From JAJKIV01 sp036274195 (GTDB taxonomy: Bacteria > Gemmatimonadota > Gemmatimonadetes > Gemmatimonadales > Gemmatimonadaceae): a stretch of DNA of 14,901 bases. The translations under genes and the position numbers were made by a program. Location: the NCBI GenBank assembly GCA_036274195.1, contig DASUGD010000369.1, positions 1-14,901 of the forward strand, written 5' to 3'. Position 1 is the first letter of the stretch. Every line of letters starts with the position of its first letter. This document shows positions 1-5,486 of the stretch, one piece after another. Below the pieces are notes generated by a model. It did no database searches. It saw only the letters and a program-made list of their open reading frames with translations, and had not been told where the DNA came from.

Positions 1-25
1 CTCGGGGCGTTGGAATGATGCCTTA

Positions 26-47
26 GGACTCTGACCCCATACGTACC
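26..47 (+). repeat. TCTGACCCC-family repeat, left-end copy
   Basis: GGACTCTGACCCC (26-38) followed by ATACGTACC. The same 9-base core TCTGACCCC recurs at 10585-10593, 10791-10799 and 14890-14898, and inverted at 14832-14840. The right-end copy read on the minus strand (14844 down to 14823) matches this one at 19 of 22 positions, including the ACGTA(T/C) extension, so the two ends of the window carry related copies in opposite orientation. What the family does is unknown; dispersed palindromic repeats of this sort are often non-autonomous elements mobilised by a distant transposase, which is inference here. Confidence 0.6.
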
Positions 48-58
48 GTATTTTGCCG

Positions 59-87
59 TTGCTTATTGTCGACCGTCTTGGTATAGT
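59..87 (+). promoter_or_regulatory. putative sigma70-type promoter of padR-permease operon
   Basis: A -35-like TTGCTT (59-64) and a -10-like TATAGT (82-87) are separated by exactly 17 bases, ahead of the PadR start at 112. Transcription would begin near 94, giving a leader of about 18 bases. The -10 box lies at the junction of the two 21-bp direct repeats (66-86, 87-107), so a protein bound to either repeat would cover the promoter. The match is good but was judged by eye only. Confidence 0.5.
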
Positions 88-107
88 TGTCGACGATCTA
101 GGTATGG
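66..107 (+). promoter_or_regulatory. tandem 21-bp direct repeat, probable PadR operator
   Basis: Two abutting 21-base copies (66-86 and 87-107) agree at 17 of 21 positions. Each begins TTGTCGAC and ends with TC-T-(T/A)-GGTAT. The period equals two helical turns, so two bound dimers would sit on the same face of the DNA. The pair spans the -10 box and the GGAG ribosome-binding sequence (106-109) of the PadR gene. PadR-family proteins usually repress their own promoter, so this is a plausible autoregulatory site. The binding itself is inferred. Confidence 0.5.
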
Positions 108-111
108 AGCC

Positions 112-447
112 ATGATCGTGGGCAAGCCGTCCGATCTCATCCAGGGTACGCTCGACCTGCTGATCCTCAAGACGCTGACCGCCGAGCCGAAGCACGGCTG
201 GGCGATCGCCAAGCGCATCCAGCAGGTGTCCGAGGACGTCCTGCAGATCACGCAGGGGTCCCTCTATCCGGCACTGCACCGTCTCGAGCAGCAGGGCCTC
301 ATCTCGGCGGAGTGGGGCCAGACCGAGACGGGCCGGGAGGCGAAGTTCTACGAGCTGACGAAGACCGGCCGTGCGGCGCTCAAGTCCGAGACGGCGCAGT
401 GGGAGCGGCTCTCCGCCGCGGTTGGCCTGGTGCTGCGCAATGCCTAA
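112..447 (+). CDS. PadR-family transcriptional regulator
   Basis: A 111-residue protein made almost entirely of the PadR winged-helix domain (PF03551). Recognition features include DLIQGTLDLLILKTL at residues 7-21, the GWAIAKRI helix, ITQGSLYPALHRLEQQGLI around residues 46-64 (the family's most conserved stretch) and the wing/dimer segment KFYELTKTGR. It lacks a long C-terminal dimerisation domain and belongs to the short subgroup that sits beside large FtsX/MacB-type permeases in Acidobacteriota and Gemmatimonadota. It should act as a cytoplasmic dimer repressing its own operon. The ATG at 112 is preceded by GGAG with only two bases of spacing. The stop codon is 29 bases before the permease start, so the two genes are probably co-transcribed. 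The ligand is unknown. Confidence 0.9.
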   Translation: MIVGKPSDLIQGTLDLLILKTLTAEPKHGWAIAKRIQQVSEDVLQITQGSLYPALHRLEQQGLISAEWGQTETGREAKFYELTKTGRAALKSETAQWERLSAAVGLVLRNA

Positions 448-454
448 CACGGCT

Positions 455-481
455 GTCATTCCTCGCTGCGCTCGGAATGAC
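455..481. repeat. small hairpin repeat at PadR/permease junction
   Basis: GTCATTCC (455-462) and GGAATGAC (474-481) form a perfect 8-bp inverted repeat with an 11-base loop. The permease's likely ATG (477-479) lies inside the right arm, so the hairpin in mRNA would sequester the start codon. From memory, similar GTCATTCC...GGAATGAC units occur as dispersed intergenic repeats in several GC-rich phyla; I could not verify this here. Confidence 0.6.
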
Positions 482-3146
482 TGACTTGCGTTGGGTTCGC
501 GTCCTCGAGCTTCGCGCGCGATCGCTATTCCGCCGCGCGGCCGTCGAGCGCGAGCTCGCCCGCGAGCTGCAATCCCACATCGAGTTCCAGGTCGACGAAT
601 ACGTCACGCGCGGGATGGCTCCTGAGCAGGCGAGGCAGGCAGCGCTCCGGGAGTTCGGTGGCATCGCGCGATTCCAGGATGACGTCCGCGACACGTGGCA
701 CGCATCGCTCCTCGGTGACCTCCGTCGCGATCTGCGCTACGCGTGGCGCGGACTTTCCCGCCGGCCGTTGCTGCTCGTCGTCTCCGCTCTCTCGATAGGG
801 CTCGGCGTCGCCGTCAACACGACGGTGTTCGCGCTCGCGAAGACGCTCTTCCTCTCGCCGCCGAGCGCGCGCGACGCGGGCCGGCTCGTGAACATACGCT
901 CCGCTCGCAGCAGTCACGCGTCGTACGAGCAATGGCGCGCACTCTCGACGAGTGGCGCGCTCGCCGGGGTGGCCGGCTATCAGATCGAGAGCGAGGTCAA
1001 CTGGCTTCGCGGGGATGCCGCGGTCACGCTCGTGCCGATGCTCGTCACGGCAAACTTCTTCGACGTCGTCGGCGTCCCGGTCGGGCATGGGCGCGTGTTC
1101 ACGGCCGCGGAGGCACGAGCCGAGCTGGACCCGCGCGTGGTCGTCGTGAGCGACGGCTTCTGGCGGTCAGCGTTAGGCGCCGACTCGACCGCGATCGGTC
1201 GAGCGATCATGCTCAACGGCCGCCCCTATACGATCGTCGGGGTTCTCGCGCCGCACGTCAGAGGCATCTTCGGCTACGGCAGCGCTCCGGAGGTCTACCT
1301 GCCGCTGAGCAAGACGCTTCTGCCCTACCTTGGAGAGCCCGGTGCGCCCGTGGTTCAGCTTGTCGGTCGGTTGCAGGAGGGCCAGACGGTGGCCGAGGGA
1401 CGCGCCGCGTTCACGGCCGCGGCGCGGCGAGCCGAGGGGACGATGGCGTCGCCGGCTGACACGGGATTCGCGCGGCTCGAGGTGTTCGCCACGGCGCGCG
1501 GGCTGTCGCAGGCCGGGCCGCCCGGTTCGATCGCAGCGTTTCTCGCGGTGCTGCTCATCATTGTCGGGCTCATCCTCTGCATCGCTTGCGCCAATGTCGC
1601 GGGCCTCTTGCTCGCGAGAAACTCGGAGCGGCGTCACGAAATCGCTCTACGCCTTGCGCTCGGGGCAGGCCGCACGCGCCTGGTCAGGCAGTTGCTGACG
1701 GAAGGGCTCTGGCTGGCCCTGATCGGTACGGCCGGCGGCGTGATTATCGCGGTACTGCTCATGGCCCTGCTGAACGGCGCGTCGCTGCCGTTCCCGATGC
1801 CCATCGACCTCGGCCTGTCTCTCGACGCGAGCATCGTTGGATATGCCGTGCTGCTGATCGTCATCGCCTGTCTGCTGTCGGCACTGGTCCCGGCGCTGCA
1901 GGCAACGCGTATCGCGTTAGCGTCAACCCTCAAGGACGACGGACGCACGGTGCTTGGACCGCGGATGACGCTGAGACGCCTGCTCGCCATCGGACAGGTG
2001 GCGGTGTCACTGACGCTGCTCATCACGGCGACGCTGTTCGTCCGCAATCTCGCACGCACGCAATCGCTCGACACCGGATTCGATACGGCGCACACCGCGG
2101 TCGCCCAGCTCGCGTTCGTTCAGGATCGCTACTCGCGGGAGACACGAGACGCGATGCTCGAAACCGCGCTCGATCGCGTGCGAGCCATCCCAGGTGTGGT
2201 GTCTGCGGCGGCGGCTACGGGTGTGCCGCTCACGATCCGCGCAGGGCGCACGACGGGAACCGAGATCACGATCGAAGGGGGCAACGACAACGTTCACGTC
2301 GAGTTCTCGGGCATCGACGTGGGTCCGGACTACTTCGCGACGATGGGCATGCGCACCGTGAGCGGCCGTGAGTTCCGTCGGACGGATGGCCGAGGTGCCA
2401 CGCCGGTCGCCATCGTGAATGAAGAGTTCGTGCGACGGTACTTCGGCGGGCGCGATCCGGTCGGTCGCATCATGGACCTTCCCGGCGACTCGGGCGCCGT
2501 ACCGACGGAGATCGTGGGCGTCGTCTCGAACGCCAAGCATCGCACGTTAGGCGAGGCGACGAGGGCCGCCGTCTACGCGCCGCTGGGGCAGCGGACCAAC
2601 GACTCGAGGGTTGTATTCATCATTGCTCGGGCCGTGGCGGATCCGAGCGTGCTGCTGACACCCATGCGGCGCGTGGTCGGTCAGCTCGACGTCTCGACTG
2701 CGGTCGAGGTGCGGACCATCCGATCGGCGCTCGCCTTTGCGTTCCTGCCGAGTCGCGTTGGGGCGATCGTGGTGGGAAGCCTCGGCGTGCTCGGTCTGGT
2801 GCTGGCGATGATTGGTCTCTTCGGCGTGATCTCGTTCGGGGCGAGCCGTCGCCTGCGCGAGATCGCCATTCGCATGTCGCTCGGCGCGTCCCGGAGGAGC
2901 GTGATCGGCCTCGTGCTGCGCGATGCCTCGCGGGTCGCCGGCATCGGCATGGCGTTAGGCATCGCCACGTCGCTCGCCGTCACTCGGCCGCTGGCGGCCT
3001 TCCTCGTCGAAGGGTTGAGCGTGCGGGACCCGCTGAGCTACGTGGGAACGGCGGTGGCGGTCGGGGTGGTAGCCGTTGCGGCCAGTTGGATCCCCGCGTG
3101 GAGAGCGGCTGGCATCGACCCGATGCTGGTGCTGCGTCGGGAGTAA
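477..3146 (+). CDS. ADOP-type duplicated ABC permease (MacB/FtsX fold)
   Basis: An 889-residue inner-membrane protein of the 'acidobacterial duplicated orphan permease' family. Order of domains: permease prefix domain (about residues 10-75, ending LREFGG...DDVRD), first transmembrane helix (about 95-120), periplasmic MacB-like domain (about 120-340), first FtsX module with three helices (about 355-480), a central helix, second periplasmic domain (about 530-720), and second FtsX module (about 765-885). The FtsX hallmark RRHEIALRLALGAGR in the first half is echoed by RRLREIAIRMSLGASR in the second, showing the internal duplication. Family members look like MacB permeases but have no ATPase encoded beside them, as here. 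Transported substrate is unknown. I chose the ATG at 477 because it directly precedes the conserved prefix domain; the same frame stays open upstream into the PadR gene, but that extension overlaps the regulator and looks non-native. Confidence 0.88.
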   Translation: MTDLRWVRVLELRARSLFRRAAVERELARELQSHIEFQVDEYVTRGMAPEQARQAALREFGGIARFQDDVRDTWHASLLGDLRRDLRYAWRGLSRRPLLLVVSALSIGLGVAVNTTVFALAKTLFLSPPSARDAGRLVNIRSARSSHASYEQWRALSTSGALAGVAGYQIESEVNWLRGDAAVTLVPMLVTANFFDVVGVPVGHGRVFTAAEARAELDPRVVVVSDGFWRSALGADSTAIGRAIMLNGRPYTIVGVLAPHVRGIFGYGSAPEVYLPLSKTLLPYLGEPGAPVVQLVGRLQEGQTVAEGRAAFTAAARRAEGTMASPADTGFARLEVFATARGLSQAGPPGSIAAFLAVLLIIVGLILCIACANVAGLLLARNSERRHEIALRLALGAGRTRLVRQLLTEGLWLALIGTAGGVIIAVLLMALLNGASLPFPMPIDLGLSLDASIVGYAVLLIVIACLLSALVPALQATRIALASTLKDDGRTVLGPRMTLRRLLAIGQVAVSLTLLITATLFVRNLARTQSLDTGFDTAHTAVAQLAFVQDRYSRETRDAMLETALDRVRAIPGVVSAAAATGVPLTIRAGRTTGTEITIEGGNDNVHVEFSGIDVGPDYFATMGMRTVSGREFRRTDGRGATPVAIVNEEFVRRYFGGRDPVGRIMDLPGDSGAVPTEIVGVVSNAKHRTLGEATRAAVYAPLGQRTNDSRVVFIIARAVADPSVLLTPMRRVVGQLDVSTAVEVRTIRSALAFAFLPSRVGAIVVGSLGVLGLVLAMIGLFGVISFGASRRLREIAIRMSLGASRRSVIGLVLRDASRVAGIGMALGIATSLAVTRPLAAFLVEGLSVRDPLSYVGTAVAVGVVAVAASWIPAWRAAGIDPMLVLRRE

Positions 3147-3162
3147 CGGCGCTACCGAACTT

Positions 3163-3217
3163 CGCCGAATTCCGAACGGCGCGAAATCCCGAAAGGCGCT
3201 GAATTCCGAACAGCGCC
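3163..3217 (+). repeat. paired hairpins with identical AATTCCGAA loop
   Basis: Two hairpins lie just after the permease stop. The first is CGCCG (3163-3167), loop AATTCCGAA, CGGCG (3177-3181). The second is GGCGCTG (3195-3201), the same nine-base loop, CAGCGCC (3211-3217). Loops are identical while stems differ but stay complementary, and a third partial unit (CGCCGAATTCCACAGGGCG) follows to 3232. They may attenuate transcription, but no T-run follows. The rest of the 3147-3369 gap shows no convincing promoter or RNA gene. Confidence 0.55.
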
Positions 3218-3369
3218 GAATTCCACAGGGCGGAAAAACCAAAGGCGAAACGACGGGTAGCGACGTCAGCGCTAGCGGACATTGCCCCGCGCGTGCATGA
3301 TGGACGCTGCGCAGGCCGGCGATGGCCTACGTGGAGCTGCGGACTCGATCGTCACCCACCGAGGCGTCA

Positions 3370-3828
3370 ATGCGCAAAGTATTTCTCCTCGCGATCCTCG
3401 TCGCTGCGTGTGCCAAGAAAGAACCGGCACCCGACACCACCACACCCGCTCCACCGCCACCTCCACCACCACCCCCGGCGCTCACGGCCGCCGATGTGAA
3501 TGGGACATGGAACGGAACGAGCAAAGCCGAGGGCGACACGACCACATATGCCTTTACCGTTGCCATCAGCGACTCGACCGCCAAGCTGACGCTCGACAAG
3601 ACGAAACAGTCGGTTGAATACGCTGTGAAGCTCGACGCCGACAGCATGGTCGCGACGTCCAAGCCTTTCAATGACCCATCACTGCCGAAGGGGACCCCGA
3701 AGGTGATAGACCACACGGTGGGTCGCATGAAGGACGGGAAGATGGTCGGCGTGACGACCCTCGTGTTAGCGTCGAAGCCCGACTCGGTGGTCGGCAAAGG
3801 GAATTGGGAAGCGACGAAAGCGCCGTAG
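3370..3828 (+). CDS. small lipoprotein of unknown function
   Basis: A 152-residue secreted lipoprotein. The ATG at 3370 follows GAGG by five bases and opens a classic type II signal peptide: MRK, a hydrophobic stretch, then the lipobox V-A-A-C with Cys14 as the lipidated residue. Next come a charged KKEPAP segment and a linker of about ten consecutive prolines, then a domain of roughly 105 residues rich in alternating hydrophobic and polar residues (for example TTTYAFTVAISDSTAKLTL) that should fold as a beta-barrel or sandwich. It begins ADVNGTWNGT, a 'G-x-W-x-G' style start seen in lipocalin-like domains, but I do not recognise the family. It is probably anchored in the outer or inner membrane facing the periplasm. 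An upstream in-frame ATG at 3322 would bury the signal peptide and is rejected. The stop TAG falls in the first unit of a 9-bp tandem repeat. Confidence 0.75.
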   Translation: MRKVFLLAILVAACAKKEPAPDTTTPAPPPPPPPPPALTAADVNGTWNGTSKAEGDTTTYAFTVAISDSTAKLTLDKTKQSVEYAVKLDADSMVATSKPFNDPSLPKGTPKVIDHTVGRMKDGKMVGVTTLVLASKPDSVVGKGNWEATKAP

Positions 3829-3846
3829 GCGCCGTAGGCGCCGTAG
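3820..3846 (+). repeat. 9-bp tandem repeat (three units)
   Basis: Three perfect copies of GCGCCGTAG (3820-3828, 3829-3837, 3838-3846) run directly into the GGGAAAC array. The first copy supplies the last two codons and the stop TAG of the lipoprotein gene. Because the period is a multiple of three and each unit ends in TAG, expansion or contraction would leave the protein unchanged as long as one unit remains. Confidence 0.85.
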
Positions 3847-3850
3847 GCGC

Positions 3851-4048
3851 CGGGAAACGGGAAACGGGACACGGAAAAACGGGAAACGGGAAACGGGAAA
3901 CGGGAAACGGGAACTCTCGGGATGCTCCTTCTGGTGAGAAAAGCATCCCGAGGGTTTTGATCAGCCAGCGTCGGCCAGCAGCCAGCACGAGCAGCCAGCC
4001 ACCAGCCGCCGTTTAACCGTTTCCCGTTTCCCGTTTCCCGTTTCCCGG
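3851..4048. repeat. GGGAAAC heptamer arrays in inverted arms
   Basis: The left arm (3851-3913) is a 7-bp tandem array of GGGAAAC with a degenerate pair (GGGACAC, GGAAAAAC) in the middle. The right arm (4018-4048) is four copies of the reverse complement GTTTCCC. Between them lie a stem-loop terminator (3912-3957) and a GCCAGCA-rich tract (3962-4010) that is itself repetitive. The whole 3829-4102 gap is therefore repeat-derived, and it is the only space available for a promoter of the downstream six-gene operon. I see no good -35/-10 pair in it. The unit is telomere-like in look only. Confidence 0.8.
3912..3957 (+). terminator. intrinsic terminator after lipoprotein gene
   Basis: CTCGGGATGCT (3916-3926) pairs perfectly with AGCATCCCGAG (3942-3952). 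An inner TTCT/AGAA stem closes a GGTG loop, and outer AAC/GTT pairs extend the base. A short TTTT (3955-3958) follows. It lies about 85 bases past the lipoprotein stop and should separate that gene from the six-gene operon. Confidence 0.7.
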
Positions 4049-4102
4049 CTGTTCCCCTTCCCCTGTTCGCGGCACTTTCGTTGCAACTGTGTCCGGACTG
4101 CC

Positions 4103-4426
4103 GTGTTCGTCTTCATCTCCCATCTCACCGTCCCGCCGGAAGATCACACGGAGCTGGAACGCCACTTCCGTGAGCGATCCCGGCTTGTCGACGGCTTCCC
4201 GGGCTTCCTCTATCTGCAGCTGCTCGCCCCTCAGGGCGGAACGGCAACCCACACATTCCTCACCGCGTGGGAGAGTCGTGACGCCTTCCGGCGCTACATG
4301 CAGAGCCAGGAGCACGCCGTGTCGCACAGCCGCGAACCGGGCGAGATCATGCGCCGCACCCAGGTGCGCCACGAGGCATACGAGGTCATGCTCGATTCCC
4401 GGAAGGAACCCGAGTGGATCCGATGA
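4103..4426 (+). CDS. ABM-fold (antibiotic biosynthesis monooxygenase-like) protein
   Basis: A 107-residue protein fitting the dimeric alpha/beta ABM family (PF03992), which includes heme-degrading IsdG/HmoA-type enzymes and small quinol or polyketide monooxygenases. Supporting features: an N-terminal strand MFVFISHLTV, a helix DHTELERHFRERSRLVDGFPGF ending in the typical 'PGF' turn, a core strand around THTFLTAWES, and a helix DAFRRYMQSQEHAVSH carrying the His-containing segment common in the family. Chemistry cannot be predicted from this alone. The GTG at 4103 is the only start that keeps the first strand; no clear Shine-Dalgarno precedes it. It is the first gene of a six-gene operon and its stop overlaps the next start (ATGA, 4423-4426). 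In a B12/two-component operon it may sense or modify a redox cofactor, which is speculation. Confidence 0.75.
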   Translation: MFVFISHLTVPPEDHTELERHFRERSRLVDGFPGFLYLQLLAPQGGTATHTFLTAWESRDAFRRYMQSQEHAVSHSREPGEIMRRTQVRHEAYEVMLDSRKEPEWIR

Positions 4427-4815
4427 CGGTCGAAGCCCGAGCTGCCGCCGAGCTGCTCGCCCGAAAAGCAGGTCTCGCGCAAACGGCAACCGACGCGCTC
4501 TACGCGGACATGCCGGAGCTCATGGACCGCTATGGTCCGGTCGGCCGCGAGCGGTGTCTGGAAGACATCCGGTACACCATCGACCACCTGATCCCGGCCG
4601 TCGACCTCGCGCAGCCCTCGATGTTCGCGTCGTACGTCGGCTGGCTCGATGACCTCCTCCGCGCCCGCAACGTCTCCACCCGCGAAGTGATCCGAAGCCT
4701 CGAGCTCATCGAGCAGGTCGTCCGGAGCGAGCTCGCACCCGACGAAGCCAACGTCGTAGCCACGTGCCTTCGCGCCGGACTCGATTCACTCGGTGCAGCC
4801 CGGAGGGAGGGATGA
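4423..4815 (+). CDS. unrecognised helical protein preceding B12-binding gene
   Basis: A 130-residue protein predicted to be nearly all helical, with no signal peptide or membrane segment. Its middle (about residues 26-80) has a distinctive pattern: LYADMPELMDRYGPVGRE, then RCLEDIRYTIDHLIPAV, then PSMFASYVGWLDDLLRARNV. I half-recognise this RYG..GRE..C.ED..Y...(H/Y)L....(P)..F..Y..W...LL..R pattern as a conserved domain found near cobalamin-binding proteins, but cannot name a family. The ATG at 4423 is chosen because it makes a 4-nt ATGA overlap with the preceding stop; a GTG at 4414 is possible. Its own stop overlaps the B12 gene the same way. The tight coupling suggests it forms a complex with the next protein, possibly as the amino-terminal part of a split sensor. 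Confidence 0.7.
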   Translation: MTVEARAAAELLARKAGLAQTATDALYADMPELMDRYGPVGRERCLEDIRYTIDHLIPAVDLAQPSMFASYVGWLDDLLRARNVSTREVIRSLELIEQVVRSELAPDEANVVATCLRAGLDSLGAARREG

Positions 4816-5486
4816 CGACGGCAGCAGCTGCGAATCCTGCTGGGCACTACGCAGCGTACCTCGGGGCAATTCGAAGCGGCGACCGCCGGCGCGCGTTCGA
4901 GGTCATCGACGAGGCCCGCGACGACGGCCTCGATCTGGCCGCGATCTACCTCGGCGTCTTTCAGCCGGCGCTGCGCGAGATCGGGTGTCTTTGGCAGAAC
5001 AACGAGCTGACGGTGGCCGAGGAGCACCTCGCGACCGCCATCACGCAGGCGGCGATGGCGCGCGCGTACGAGCGCGCGTTCACGTGGCGCACGGACACGA
5101 GTCGCACGCTCATTGCCGCCTGTGTGGACGTCGAGCGCCACGAGGTCGGCCTGCGCATGCTCTGCGATCTCCTGGACCTCGAGGGCTGGCACACGACGTA
5201 CCTCGGCGCCACCGTGCCGGTCGAGAGCCTCGTGGCCATGGTGCAGCGGCTTCGCCCGGACGTCGTGGCGCTGTCGGCGGCGCTGAGCGCACACCTCCCG
5301 CGCTTGCGCGCGATGGTCGCGGCGATCCGCGACGCGTTAGGCGACGCGCGACCGCTCATCATCGTCGGCGGGCGCCCCTTCCTCGACGATCCGAGCCTGG
5401 CCCAGCGCCTTGGCGCCGACCTCTCCGCGCAGAACGCCACGGAGGCCGTGCGTCTCCTCGGCGAACGGGTGAGCCGCAGGCGATGA
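4812..5486 (+). CDS. stand-alone cobalamin-binding (CarH/LitR-type photoreceptor-like) protein
   Basis: A 224-residue soluble protein with a helical-bundle cap (B12-binding_2, about residues 10-95) and a Rossmann-like B12-binding domain (about 97-222). The cap carries W61-x9-E71-H72, the Wx9EH signature of adenosylcobalamin photoreceptors of the CarH/LitR type. The Rossmann part carries E108-x-H110-x-x-G113 (His110 should be the lower axial cobalt ligand), S155 in the VVALSAAL strand, and G186-G187 in IIVGGRPF. CarH normally has an N-terminal MerR DNA-binding domain; this protein starts directly at the cap, so it should signal through protein contacts. In CarH the residue after the Trp is His132, which binds cobalt after photolysis; here it is Gln62. 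The ATG at 4812 overlaps the previous stop, and its stop overlaps the PAS-kinase start. Light sensing is inferred; simple cobalamin sensing is the alternative. Confidence 0.87.
   Translation: MTTAAAANPAGHYAAYLGAIRSGDRRRAFEVIDEARDDGLDLAAIYLGVFQPALREIGCLWQNNELTVAEEHLATAITQAAMARAYERAFTWRTDTSRTLIAACVDVERHEVGLRMLCDLLDLEGWHTTYLGATVPVESLVAMVQRLRPDVVALSAALSAHLPRLRAMVAAIRDALGDARPLIIVGGRPFLDDPSLAQRLGADLSAQNATEAVRLLGERVSRRR

Noticed and set aside
312..476. N-terminal extension of the ADOP permease starting inside the PadR gene
   Set aside because: It overlaps the regulator by over 130 bases, is compositionally odd, and the conserved permease prefix domain starts right after the ATG at 477.
3327..3872. 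Glycine-rich minus-strand protein opposite the lipoprotein
   Set aside because: The glycine run is the complement of the polyproline codons; the plus strand has a proper lipobox and ribosome-binding site.
3851..4048. CRISPR array or telomere-like sequence
   Set aside because: The 7-bp units are contiguous with no spacers, lie in inverted arms, and no cas gene is near.
4812..5486. CarH/LitR transcription factor
   Set aside because: The cobalamin domains match but there is no MerR-type DNA-binding domain and the protein begins directly at the helical cap.
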